From Arthrobacter sulfonylureivorans (lineage in GTDB: Bacteria > Actinomycetota > Actinomycetes > Actinomycetales > Micrococcaceae), in contig RJAE01000001.1 in NCBI GenBank assembly GCA_004000035.1, positions 613,729 through 677,728 of the forward strand: a stretch of 64,000 nt of DNA. Direction: 5' to 3'. The translations under genes and the position numbers were made by a program. The notes under the pieces were generated by a model. It was not told the origin of the DNA and searched no databases. It saw only the letters and a list, made by a program, of their open reading frames with translations. Shown here piece after piece: positions 1 through 7,900 of this stretch; within the stretch, counting starts at the first letter, position 1, and every line of letters begins with the position of its first letter.

Positions 1-1057
1 ACAGGATGCGGTCAATGTTGGGCACGTACTCGTCTTCCAGGTCTCCTGACGGGTACGGTACGTCGAATCCGGTCACCCGCTCAACGGGTGCACGCAAGGT
101 GCCGAAGCAGCGCTCGGTGATCAGAGCCGCCACTTCGGCGCCCAGGCCGGAGGTAAGCGGTGCTTCATGCACGACGACGGCGCGTCGCGTCTTGGCCACG
201 GACGCCGCCAAACCTTCGGCGTCGATGGGCTTGAGCCAGCGCAGGTCCAGCACTTCGACGTCGATGCCGTCTTCGGCGGCAAGTTCGGCCACCTGCAGGC
301 AGCGGGCCACCATGGCGCCCCAGGCCACCAGCGTCAGGTGCTTGCCTTCGCGGACAATCCGGGAACCTTCGGGGGAGTAGCCGTCGGCGCTGGTGTCCAC
401 CGGCCCCTTCTGCCAGTAGCGGGACTTCGGCTCCATGAAGATCACCGGGTCCGGCCGCGTCGCGGCGTGCTTGAGCAGGTGGTAGGCCTCGTTCGGGCTG
501 GACGGCGAGACCACCTTCAGGCCGGGTACATGGGCGAACAGCGATTCCAGCGACTCGCCGTGGTGCTCCGGGGCGCGGATCCCGCCGAAGCTGGGTACCC
601 GCAGCGTGATGGGCATCGGCATGGTGCCGCGGCTGCGGTAGTTCATCCGGCCCACCTGGCAGACAATCTGGTTGATCGCCGGGTAGGCGAAGCCGTCGAA
701 CTGCACCTCGGGGATGGGGTGGTAGCCGGCCATGGCCAGGCCCACCGACATGCCCAGGATGCCCGATTCGGCCAGCGGAGTGTCGAAAACCCGGTCCTCG
801 CCGAATTGCTTCTGCAAGCCATCGGTGATTCGGAAGACGCCGCCGAGCAGCCCGACGTCCTCGCCCAGCACCAGTGCCTTGGGGTTTTCCTCCAGCACCT
901 CCGCCAGCGCGCGGTTCAGTGCCTGCTGCATGGAGAGGGTCTCGACGGCGGTGACAATGCCGGGCTCCACCACGTCAACGGATGCCTGCTGGGCATCGGT
1001 TGCGAAGGTGTTGTCGATGGCGGCTTCGAGGTCGCTGAGGGTGGTGTGCTCAGACAT
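1..1057 (-). CDS. 2-oxoacid dehydrogenase E1 component, beta subunit (3' end outside the window)
   Basis: This is the beta subunit of a heterotetrameric thiamine-dependent E1, which decarboxylates a 2-oxoacid and passes the acyl group to lipoyl-E2. The frame is open for about 352 codons from ATG at 1057 and runs off the left edge, so the stop is not seen. Visible landmarks are GEDVG (about residue 64), the FDTPLAESG stretch and the PEVQFDGFAYPAINQI segment typical of E1 beta. The start lies inside the end of the alpha gene (8-base overlap), so the pair is translationally coupled. A branched-chain (bkd) assignment is favoured over pyruvate because main-route pyruvate dehydrogenase in this group is usually the single-chain AceE type and an Lrp regulator lies close by. 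That is inference, so no symbol is given. Confidence 0.9.
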   Translation of the reverse strand, partial: MSEHTTLSDLEAAIDNTFATDAQQASVDVVEPGIVTAVETLSMQQALNRALAEVLEENPKALVLGEDVGLLGGVFRITDGLQKQFGEDRVFDTPLAESGILGMSVGLAMAGYHPIPEVQFDGFAYPAINQIVCQVGRMNYRSRGTMPMPITLRVPSFGGIRAPEHHGESLESLFAHVPGLKVVSPSSPNEAYHLLKHAATRPDPVIFMEPKSRYWQKGPVDTSADGYSPEGSRIVREGKHLTLVAWGAMVARCLQVAELAAEDGIDVEVLDLRWLKPIDAEGLAASVAKTRRAVVVHEAPLTSGLGAEVAALITERCFGTLRAPVERVTGFDVPYPSGDLEDEYVPNIDRIL

Positions 1058-2096
1058 GCTCGGACTCCTCTCGCCAGGCGCGTGCCTGGGCCTTCAAGGC
1101 GTGGGTGGGTTCTTGGTAAACAAAATCGAACATTTCGGTGCCCGGACGGGAGCCAAGTGCTCCCACGCCGTTGCGGATCCGTTCCTCTTCGGCCTGGGCC
1201 GCCTCAAGGGCTTCGGTGAAAAAGTCCTCGCCGGCGAGGCCCTCGGCCAGCAGCCGGCTGCGCATCCGGGCCAACGGATCCTCGCCGCCGTCGGCGCGTT
1301 CCTCGGCCAGGGTGCGGTAGCGGCCGGGATCGTCACTGGTGGAGTGCGGGCCGCGGCGGTAGGTCATGGCTTCCACGATGGCCGGTCCGTTGCCGGAGCG
1401 GGCGTGTGCCAGGGCGGCAGCCGTGGCCTGGTGGACGGCCACCACGTCGTTGCCGTCCACCTGGAGCGACGGCATGGCGTAGCCGGCGGCGCGGGCGGCC
1501 ACCGAGCCGCCGGCCACCTGGCGCTCGGTGGGCACCGAGATGGCGAAGCCGTTGTTCTGGATGAAGAAGACCACCGGGGCCTTCATGACGGCGGCGAAGT
1601 TCATGGCTTCATGCACGTCGCCCTGCGAGCTGGCGCCGTCGCCGAAGTAGGTGATGGCTACGCCGAGCTCGCCGGCAGGCGTACCGGAAAGCGTCTGGCC
1701 GTGGGCCCAGCCGACGGCGTGCAGCACGGAACCGGCCACCACGGCCTGGATCGGCGCGAAGCGGGCGGCCTGCGGATCATAGAGTCCGCCGTGCCAGCTG
1801 GCCTTGTGGGTGGACATGTACTCGACCATGTCCACACCCACGGTGCGGGCCACGCCCATTTCCCGGTAGGTAGGAAAAACGAAGTCCCGGGCCATGTCCA
1901 GCGCGTAGCCGCTGCCGACCTGCGCGGCTTCCTGGCCCAGCTCCGGCGCGTAGCCGGGTATCAGGCCCTGGCGCTGCCAGCGGATGGCCGATTCGTCCAG
2001 ATGGCGCACCGCCACCATCAGCCGGTAGAGCTGCTTGAGGTCTTCGGCGGACAGGTCGGGCTGGGCCGACAGGTCCAGGGCAAGAACGTCGCTCAT
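1050..2096 (-). CDS. 2-oxoacid dehydrogenase E1 component, alpha subunit
   Basis: The 348-residue protein is the thiamine-diphosphate-binding half of E1. The ThDP motif begins with GDGASSQGD (residues 152-160) and ends at the paired Asn 181-182. The Arg-Gly-Pro-His-Ser phosphorylation-loop region of the family is also present (YRRGPHSTSDD). The length is slightly short for the family, which is common in actinobacteria. ATG at 2096 follows a GGAGGAG-type ribosome site. It is first in an operon with the beta subunit, and E2 would be expected just beyond the left edge. The branched-chain role (valine, leucine and isoleucine catabolism, feeding branched fatty acids) is an inference from context. 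Confidence 0.92.
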   Translation of the reverse strand: MSDVLALDLSAQPDLSAEDLKQLYRLMVAVRHLDESAIRWQRQGLIPGYAPELGQEAAQVGSGYALDMARDFVFPTYREMGVARTVGVDMVEYMSTHKASWHGGLYDPQAARFAPIQAVVAGSVLHAVGWAHGQTLSGTPAGELGVAITYFGDGASSQGDVHEAMNFAAVMKAPVVFFIQNNGFAISVPTERQVAGGSVAARAAGYAMPSLQVDGNDVVAVHQATAAALAHARSGNGPAIVEAMTYRRGPHSTSDDPGRYRTLAEERADGGEDPLARMRSRLLAEGLAGEDFFTEALEAAQAEEERIRNGVGALGSRPGTEMFDFVYQEPTHALKAQARAWREESEHV

Positions 2097-2261
2097 GCCT
2101 GCTCCTCCATGTAGTTTCGGTGCCGCGGGCCCACCGCTCAGGCGGCGGCCGACGGCGTCGGTTGCTTACCGTGACGATAGTCACCCGGAGAGGGGGTGCG
2201 CAATATGCAACTGATTCACCGCACAACGTGCGCAGTTCGTCTGTTACTTCGCGCCTCCGCG

Positions 2262-2276
2262 TAGACAAACTGCTAG
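2262..2276. promoter_or_regulatory. Candidate Lrp-type site upstream of the E1 operon
   Basis: TAGACAAACTGCTAG lies between the end of the permease gene and the E1 alpha start. Its complement contains CTAGCAGTTT and TTTGTCTA. Both words recur at 3738-3752 in the permease/lrp divergent spacer, so the two sites may bind the same regulator. Binding by the adjacent Lrp is inferred. Confidence 0.35.
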
Positions 2277-2281
2277 GAGGT

Positions 2282-3694
2282 TTAGGGTAGGCGGGAACTT
2301 TTTGCAGAGTTTCTGCGGGCGTTGATTTTCGCCGCTGTGGCGATGCCGGCGATGAGTACCAAGGTGGAAAGCAGTTGGATGCCGGTGCTCGGGGAGAAGA
2401 AGCCCAGCACCAGAATGATGGCCAGCAGGGCCAGGCCGATGTAGGTGACGGCCGGGAAGCCGCGCATGCGGAACGGCAGCTCGGTGCCGTCCCGGTCCGC
2501 CCTGCGGCGCAGCACCAGCTGGGACAGCAAAACCATCGCCCAGACCACCAGGCAGGTGGAGCCGACCACATTCAGCAGCACCGGCAGGACCCTTTCCGGG
2601 AAGATCAGTTCCAGCACGGTGGCAATAAAACCGAACGCCACCGAGGCCAACACTGCCCGGATCGGAACCCGCCTGCGGCTAAGCCGGCGCAGGGCCCCGG
2701 GCGCTTCGTCCCGCTCCGAGAGGGAGAAGATCATCCGGGAAGCGCCGTACAAGTTGGCATTCAGTGCAGAGAGCAGGGCGATGGCCGCGACCAGCGTGAT
2801 GGCCGCATCCGCCCCGGGGATCTGCGCGGCGGACAGCACCGCGGCAAAGGGCGATGCCAGCGCCTCCGAATCCCACGGTACCGTCAGGGCGATCACCAGC
2901 ACGGAACCGAAGTAGAACACCAGGATGCGCCAGACGACGGTGCGGATGGCCTTGGCGACGCTGGGGCCCGGGTTTTCCGTTTCCGCGGCGGCGACGGCCA
3001 CGATCTCGGTGCCGCCAAAGGCAAAGATCACCACCAGCAGCCCGGCGCCGATTCCGGCAATTCCATTGGGGGCGAAGCCGTCACCGCCGAAGATTACGCC
3101 CAGCCCGGGGGAAGGAACATCGGGCAGCCAGCCGAAGAGCAGGGCGGCGCCGACGGCGAGGAAGGCCAAGATGGCGAGGACCTTGAAGATGGCGAACCAG
3201 AACTCGAATTCACCGTAATTCCGAACTCCGAACAAATTGACCACGGTGAAAACCACCATGAACACCAGTGCCAGCAGCCAGGCCGGCAACACCGGCCAAA
3301 TCGTGGCCAAGAGTCCGGCGGCGCCGACCGCCTCGGCGGCGATGACCACCACCAGTTGCAGCCACCAAAGCCAGCCGATGGTGGCGCCGGCGGTGCGGCC
3401 CATCGCCTTCTCGGCATAGGTGGAGAAGGCGCCGCTGCTGGGGTTGGCCGCCGCCATTTCGCCCAGCGCCCACATCACGATGATCACCAGCGTGCCCGCC
3501 AGCAAGTAGGAAACCAGGACGGCCGGTCCGGCGGCCTGGATGCCCGCTCCCGAACCGAGGAAGAGGCCTGCACCAATGGCGCTGCCAAGGCCCATCATGA
3601 TCAACTGGCGCTGCTTCATGCCGTGTCCGAGGCCGACGGGCGCCGGGCCGGTGGGCTCGCGGTGGTGGGTGGTGGCGGGTCGCGGTCGCGGCAT
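2282..3694 (-). CDS. APC-superfamily amino-acid permease
   Basis: The 470-residue integral membrane protein has about 12 hydrophobic segments. The first holds the APC signature GLGSAIGAGLFLGSG (around residues 36-50) that forms the unwound substrate-binding helix. The family (GabP, AnsP and AroP relatives) imports amino acids by proton symport. The exact substrate cannot be read from sequence, though a branched-chain amino acid would suit its position between bkd-type genes and an Lrp regulator. ATG at 3694 has CAGGAC seven bases upstream. An internal ATG at 3619 lacks such a site, so the longer form with a 25-residue Pro/Arg-rich cytoplasmic start is preferred. It is divergent from lrp with a 99-base shared spacer. 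Confidence 0.9.
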   Translation of the reverse strand: MPRPRPATTHHREPTGPAPVGLGHGMKQRQLIMMGLGSAIGAGLFLGSGAGIQAAGPAVLVSYLLAGTLVIIVMWALGEMAAANPSSGAFSTYAEKAMGRTAGATIGWLWWLQLVVVIAAEAVGAAGLLATIWPVLPAWLLALVFMVVFTVVNLFGVRNYGEFEFWFAIFKVLAILAFLAVGAALLFGWLPDVPSPGLGVIFGGDGFAPNGIAGIGAGLLVVIFAFGGTEIVAVAAAETENPGPSVAKAIRTVVWRILVFYFGSVLVIALTVPWDSEALASPFAAVLSAAQIPGADAAITLVAAIALLSALNANLYGASRMIFSLSERDEAPGALRRLSRRRVPIRAVLASVAFGFIATVLELIFPERVLPVLLNVVGSTCLVVWAMVLLSQLVLRRRADRDGTELPFRMRGFPAVTYIGLALLAIILVLGFFSPSTGIQLLSTLVLIAGIATAAKINARRNSAKSSRLP

Positions 3695-3737
3695 CGACTG
3701 TCCTGTTGTTTGGTGAAATCAGCACAGGGGCTGACAA

Positions 3738-3752
3738 TTTGTCTAGCAGTTT
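3738..3752. promoter_or_regulatory. Candidate Lrp-type site in the permease/lrp divergent spacer
   Basis: TTTGTCTAGCAGTTT shares the 10-mer CTAGCAGTTT and the 8-mer TTTGTCTA with the complement of 2262-2276. A site placed between a regulator and a divergent target is the usual arrangement for autoregulating Lrp/AsnC proteins. The assignment is inferred. Confidence 0.35.
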
Positions 3753-3793
3753 CCGCAATTGGCGGTTACCGACGCGAAAGGACGCCCAGCGTC

Positions 3794-4267
3794 ATGCAGA
3801 TCGATTCTCTCGATGCGGACATCGTCACGCTGTTCACGGAGGACCCGCGGATGTCCGTGCTGGAAGCCTCGCGGGTACTGAAAGTTGCGCGTGCCACAGT
3901 ACAGGCCCGGTTGGACAAGATGCAACGCGCCGGCGTGACCTCGGGCTGGGGACCCCGACTCTCACCCGAAGCGCTGGGCTACATTGTGCGCGCCTATTGT
4001 TCTTTCGTGATCCGGCAGGAATCAGGCCACGACGCCGTGGCGGCGGCGCTCGCCGACATTCCGGAAGTGTTGGAACTGCATACCGTGTCCGGCGAAAGTG
4101 ACCTGCTGGCCTGTGTGGTTGCCCGGTCGAACGCCGATTTGCAGCGCGTGCTCGATCAGGTAATGGCAACCAATACGGTGCTGCGCTCCTCCTCCGTGAT
4201 CGTGCTCAACAGCCACTTCCAGGAGCGGACGCTTCCGTTGGTCAAAGCTGCTGCGGATCCCCGCTGA
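3794..4267 (+). CDS. Lrp/AsnC-family transcriptional regulator
   Basis: The 157-residue protein has an N-terminal AsnC-type helix-turn-helix (residues about 1-50, with SVLEASRVLKVARATVQARL as the DNA-reading part) and a C-terminal RAM/ligand-sensing alpha-beta domain (about 65-145, with HTVSGESDLLACVVA). Proteins of this family form octamer-like assemblies, bind amino acids and control amino-acid transport or catabolism. ATG at 3794 was chosen because the first helix starts there and GAAAGGA lies about 11 bases before it; the open frame upstream is non-coding shadow. Its divergent permease and the nearby E1 operon are the obvious targets. Its last 26 bases overlap the end of the converging membrane-protein gene. 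Confidence 0.92.
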   Translation: MQIDSLDADIVTLFTEDPRMSVLEASRVLKVARATVQARLDKMQRAGVTSGWGPRLSPEALGYIVRAYCSFVIRQESGHDAVAAALADIPEVLELHTVSGESDLLACVVARSNADLQRVLDQVMATNTVLRSSSVIVLNSHFQERTLPLVKAAADPR

Positions 4268-4796
4268 CGGCGGCGGGCCCCGCGGAACCAGCAGCGCCGT
4301 CGTCGTCGTGAATTTCGACGTCGGGAATCACCGACGCTCGGCCGAGCCCGGCAGTGACTCCGGCGATCGCTGCGAAGACGGCAGGCAAGGCTCCCGTCTC
4401 CGGAGCGGGACCGGTAAAAACTGCCCAAGTGAACCCGCCGATGCCCGCCGTGAAGACCAGCACGTGGATCCCCTGCTGCCGAACCGGGCGCAGCAGCAAG
4501 CCGAGTACCAAAGCGATCGGTGCGCCCAAGAGTGCGGCAAAGAAGAAGCTGCCCATCAGCACCAAGCCCCAAATGCTCAGGGCGGTCGTGTCCGGCGATA
4601 TCACCGTATCGATGATGCTCACGGTCAGGGAAAACACGAACCACGACCCGAATGCCACCAGCCAGCCCTTGATGAAGGCGTAGCGGCCAAGAATCACTCG
4701 GTGGTGGGCGGGACGGGACTTAGCACCGTAGCGGCGACGCAGGATCTCGTCGTTGTCCGGCCACTCAAAGCGCCGGCGCTGCTCCTCTGGCTGCAT
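4242..4796 (-). CDS. Uncharacterised membrane protein
   Basis: The 184-residue protein has four clear hydrophobic segments (about residues 45-62, 74-102, 112-128 and 135-152). A charged N-terminus (EEQRRRFEWPDNDEILRRR) precedes them and an acidic, Ala/Gly-rich tail follows. No family is recognised. It starts nine bases after the stop of the FGE-like gene on the same strand, so the two are probably cotranscribed. Its 3' end runs 26 bases into the 3' end of lrp on the opposite strand. Confidence 0.75.
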   Translation of the reverse strand: MQPEEQRRRFEWPDNDEILRRRYGAKSRPAHHRVILGRYAFIKGWLVAFGSWFVFSLTVSIIDTVISPDTTALSIWGLVLMGSFFFAALLGAPIALVLGLLLRPVRQQGIHVLVFTAGIGGFTWAVFTGPAPETGALPAVFAAIAGVTAGLGRASVIPDVEIHDDDGAAGSAGPAAVSGDPQQL

Positions 4797-4805
4797 GCCT
4801 GAAGC

Positions 4806-5615
4806 CTAGTGCCCGAAGTCCGTGCTTTCGCCAGGAGCACCCGCGGGCAACGGCGCCAGCGGTGTCCAGCCCACGGGCAAAGGCCAGATCGCCCTTGCCC
4901 GCGCCCGGTCAGCCGCCGCCGACCAGCCCTGGGCGGCGGCGGAGCCTTTTTCGCCGACCGCTCCGCGTGCAACTCTGAAGCCAACATCCTCCAAGACCGC
5001 ATCGGGAGCGCTGGCGCGGCGGACGGACGCGCGGCAGCTCCACGAACGATCGGACCAGCCGCCGCCGCGCAGGCTCCGGTAGTCGGCATAGCGAGCCGGG
5101 TCGGCGTAGTCCCAGCACCACTCCCAGACGTTCCCGAGCGTGTCGAAGAGGCCGAAGTCGTTGGCCCGCTTAAGCCCCACCTCCTGCGGCCCCTCCAGAT
5201 GGTCGGCAGCTGTCCAGGCAATGTCAGCCAGCGTTCCGTAGGCCGGGCCGGATGTGCCCGCCCGGCAGGCCCATTCCCACTCCGCCTCGGTGGGCAGCCG
5301 GAAGCCGTCCGCGCTGAGATCCCAATGCACGTCACGACCGCGGATCGTGTAAGCGGGTTCGATCCCCTCCTCCCTGGATGCTGCATTGCACCACCGGGCC
5401 GCCTCAAACCATGTCGCGGGATGGGCGGGGTGTTGCGGTGATCCGCCGACGGCTTCGGCAGAACCGGAGGTGGCTGCGTGCTGGGCGCGGGTGATCTGGG
5501 TAGCACCAATCCTGAACGACTCCAGGCTGACTTCGCGGGAGCTCTCCGAGCGGGCGTCCCGCAGCAGGACGCTGCCCGCGGGGACGGCAACCAAGTGCGG
5601 AGGCGAAACGGGCAT
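4806..5615 (-). CDS. SUMF1/FGE-fold protein (formylglycine-generating-enzyme-like)
   Basis: The 269-residue protein carries the FGE-sulfatase fold. Characteristic stretches are LPTEAEWEWACRAG (about 109-122), DTLGNVWEWCWD (about 158-169) and RGGGWSDRSWSCRASVRR (about 183-200), ending in VGFRVAR. True formylglycine-generating enzymes bind copper through two cysteines five residues apart in the last region. Here only one Cys is kept and the other position appears to be Asp, so sulfatase maturation is doubtful. The fold is also used by EgtB- and PvdO-type proteins and by binding domains. No sulfatase gene is nearby. The last 30 residues are Ala/Arg-rich and probably disordered. ATG at 5615 has no ribosome site but has TAGAGT seven bases upstream, so the mRNA is probably leaderless. 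Confidence 0.8.
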   Translation of the reverse strand: MPVSPPHLVAVPAGSVLLRDARSESSREVSLESFRIGATQITRAQHAATSGSAEAVGGSPQHPAHPATWFEAARWCNAASREEGIEPAYTIRGRDVHWDLSADGFRLPTEAEWEWACRAGTSGPAYGTLADIAWTAADHLEGPQEVGLKRANDFGLFDTLGNVWEWCWDYADPARYADYRSLRGGGWSDRSWSCRASVRRASAPDAVLEDVGFRVARGAVGEKGSAAAQGWSAAADRARARAIWPLPVGWTPLAPLPAGAPGESTDFGH

Positions 5616-5622
5616 GGACCGT

Positions 5623-5628
5623 ACTCTA
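5623..5628 (-). promoter_or_regulatory. Candidate -10 element, leaderless FGE-like gene
   Basis: On the minus strand TAGAGT ends seven bases before ATG at 5615, placing the transcription start on the start codon. No Shine-Dalgarno sequence is present between them. Confidence 0.45.
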
Positions 5629-5734
5629 GCTGGCGGGAAGGTAGCGGCGGTGCCGGTCGCGGTGCGTAAGTATGGCTGCTGCCGCGGCTACAGCAGTGGC
5701 CACGTCACATTCCTGCGGGCGGTGGAATTGATTG

Positions 5735-5782
5735 GGTCAAAGTGACCTTAACGCGCTATTATCTGTTCTAGTCATTATGACT
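5735..5782 (+). promoter_or_regulatory. nrtR-nad operon promoter with twin NrtR-like operators
   Basis: Two perfect palindromes with the same half-site and spacing lie here: GGTCA-AAG-TGACC at 5735-5747 and AGTCA-TTA-TGACT at 5770-5782, with centres 35 bases apart. TATTAT at 5757-5762 between them is a good -10 hexamer, so the first box would cover the -35 side and the second the transcription start. NrtR proteins bind palindromes of this general kind and act on NAD genes. Assignment to the adjacent nrtR is inference supported by position and symmetry. Confidence 0.7.
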
Positions 5783-5809
5783 TTTACTCTATTCCGGAGG
5801 GAGCCAGCC

Positions 5810-6517
5810 ATGCCGATCTATTCGGCCAATGTGTCCGAGCGCGCGCAGCAGCCCCCGGAACTGGCCATCTCCACCGTCATCTTCGCCCTCCGTCCGGATC
5901 CGGAGGCCGGCGTCCCCACTCTGTGGTTGCCACTGGTTCGCCGTACCCGCCAGCCGTTCCGCGATCTCTGGGCATTGCCTGGCGGGCCGCTGAGCCCGGA
6001 CGAATCGCTGCAGGACGCGGCGGCACGGAACCTGCAGGAGACCACGGGGCTGCAGCCGAGTTATCTGGAGCAGCTCTACGCTTTCGGCGGCCTGGACCGT
6101 TCACCGGTCCAGCGGGTGGTCTCGATTGTCTATTGGGCCCTGGTGAAGCCGGACGAGGCAGCGCTTGCCCGCGAAACAGAGAATGTCCGCTGGGTGCGCG
6201 CCGATGACCTTGGTCAGCTGGCGTTCGACCACAACCGGATCGTGGAGTACGCGCTCTGGCGGCTGCGCAACAAAGTTGAATACAGCTCCATCGCCTACGC
6301 CTTCCTGGGCTCCACGTTCACCTTGGCCCAGGTCCGCGAAGTGTATGAGGCAGTACTGGGCAAGCAGCTGGATCCGGCCAACTTCCGTCGCCAGCTGCGT
6401 GCCACGCCGGACATTGAACCCACCGACGAGTATCTGCAAGGCGGCCGGCACCGGCCGCCCCGGCTCTACCGCTACACCGGCAGTGCCGCCCAGCTCAGCG
6501 GCAGCCCATCCGCCTAG
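5810..6517 (+). CDS. nrtR: NrtR, NUDIX-domain transcriptional repressor of NAD synthesis
   Basis: The 235-residue protein has a NUDIX domain (about residues 15-150) followed by a C-terminal winged helix (about 158-222). The NUDIX box begins normally (Gly59-x5-Glu65-x7-Arg73) but reads RNLQETTGL instead of the catalytic REUxEExGU. Two catalytic Glu positions are thus replaced by Asn and Thr, the decay expected of NrtR proteins that sense ADP-ribose rather than hydrolyse it. ATG at 5810 follows CGGAGGG. The gene heads the nad operon (54 bases before nadA) and sits behind two palindromes, indicating autoregulation and control of nadABC. Confidence 0.93.
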   Translation: MPIYSANVSERAQQPPELAISTVIFALRPDPEAGVPTLWLPLVRRTRQPFRDLWALPGGPLSPDESLQDAAARNLQETTGLQPSYLEQLYAFGGLDRSPVQRVVSIVYWALVKPDEAALARETENVRWVRADDLGQLAFDHNRIVEYALWRLRNKVEYSSIAYAFLGSTFTLAQVREVYEAVLGKQLDPANFRRQLRATPDIEPTDEYLQGGRHRPPRLYRYTGSAAQLSGSPSA

Positions 6518-6571
6518 CCTGCCCCACCGACTCCCAGACTTGACCAACTGCTAAAAACAACGGAGAACACC

Positions 6572-7900
6572 ATGCCATCGGTCAACAGCACCATCCAGCT
6601 GATCACCCGCGAGGAAGCGCAGGCCGCCGGCTCGGGCGCGCCCGCGTCCACCTGCACGCCCGGCCTGGCCGAAGGACCGTGGTCCTTCGACACCGCGTCG
6701 GCGAGCGGGGCGTGGGCGCCGTCGTACGGGCCTGGCGCGTCGTTGGCCGACCCGGCGCCGGCCGCCACCCCGCGGCAGGGCGAGATTCCGGCCGAATACC
6801 GGCTGGCCAGCGACGCAGAGCTGGACGCGCGGATCCTCGCCGCCAAAGATAAGCTCGGCGACAAGCTGGTGATCCTGGGCCACTTCTACCAGCGCGATGA
6901 AGTGGTCAAGTACTCCGACTTCGTGGGCGATTCCTTCCAGCTGGCCCGGGCCGCCAAGGAGAAGCCGGCGGCTGAGGTCATCGTGTTCTGCGGCGTGCAC
7001 TTCATGGCCGAAACCGCGGACATGCTCTCCGGCCCCGACCAGGCGGTGATCCTGCCGAACCTGGCGGCCGGCTGCTCGATGGCGGACATGGCGGACATCG
7101 ATTCGGTGCAGGCGTGCTGGGACCAGCTCGCCGGCGTGCTCGGCACCGGGCCGGACGCGGACGGCAAGGTCCCGGTCATCCCGGTTACCTATATGAACTC
7201 GTCGGCCGCGCTCAAGGGGTTCTGCGGCGAGAACGGCGGGATCGTCTGCACCTCATCGAACGCCGAGACGGTGTTGGAGTGGGCCTTCGAACGCGCCCAC
7301 CGCGTGCTCTTCTTCCCGGACCAGCACCTGGGCCGCAATACCGCCAAGGCCATGGGCGTGCCGCTGGAGCAGATGCCCATGTGGAACCCGCGCCAGGTGC
7401 TCGGCGGCAACGACGAAGCCGCGCTGCTGGACTCGCGCGTGATCCTTTGGCACGGTTTCTGCTCGGTGCACAAGCGCTTCACGGTGGAGCAGATCGATAA
7501 GGCCCGCGCCGACCACCCGGGCGTCCGGGTGATCGTGCACCCCGAATGCCCGATGCCGGTGGTGGATGCCGCGGACGAGGCCGGCTCCACCGACTACATC
7601 CGCAAGGCGGTGGCCGCGGCTACCGAACCGACGGTCTTCGCCATTGGCACCGAGATCAACATGGTCAACCGGCTGGCCGCCGAGTACCCGCAGCACACCA
7701 TCTTCTGCCTGGACCCGGTGATCTGCCCGTGCTCCACCATGTACCGGATCCACCCGGGCTACCTGGCCTGGGTGCTCGAGGCGTATGCCGGCACCGGAGA
7801 ACTTCCCGGCGGCGAGGTGCTCAACCGGATCACCGTGCCCGATTCCGTGGCCGTCCCCGCCCGCGTGGCGCTGGAACGGATGTTGGCAGCCAAGCCGTGA
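6572..7900 (+). CDS. nadA: Quinolinate synthase (NadA)
   Basis: NadA condenses iminoaspartate with dihydroxyacetone phosphate to quinolinate in the cytosol, using a [4Fe-4S] cluster. At 442 residues this is the long actinobacterial form, with about 85 extra N-terminal residues that are Ser/Ala/Pro-rich and of unknown role. Core motifs are present: GHFYQRDEVV (103-112), FMAETADML (144-152) and NSSAALKGFCGENGGIVCTSSNA (209-231, first residues quoted as landmarks). Cys168, Cys226 and Cys385 or 387 (CPCSTM) sit where the cluster ligands are expected. ATG at 6572 follows GGAGAA. The stop overlaps the nadB start. Confidence 0.95.
   Translation: MPSVNSTIQLITREEAQAAGSGAPASTCTPGLAEGPWSFDTASASGAWAPSYGPGASLADPAPAATPRQGEIPAEYRLASDAELDARILAAKDKLGDKLVILGHFYQRDEVVKYSDFVGDSFQLARAAKEKPAAEVIVFCGVHFMAETADMLSGPDQAVILPNLAAGCSMADMADIDSVQACWDQLAGVLGTGPDADGKVPVIPVTYMNSSAALKGFCGENGGIVCTSSNAETVLEWAFERAHRVLFFPDQHLGRNTAKAMGVPLEQMPMWNPRQVLGGNDEAALLDSRVILWHGFCSVHKRFTVEQIDKARADHPGVRVIVHPECPMPVVDAADEAGSTDYIRKAVAAATEPTVFAIGTEINMVNRLAAEYPQHTIFCLDPVICPCSTMYRIHPGYLAWVLEAYAGTGELPGGEVLNRITVPDSVAVPARVALERMLAAKP

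Noticed and set aside
2375-4267. Long open frame on the plus strand across the permease gene
   Set aside because: It is antisense to a clear APC permease, has Gln/Gly/His-rich composition typical of GC-rich shadow frames, and only its last 157 codons (from 3794) are the real Lrp gene.
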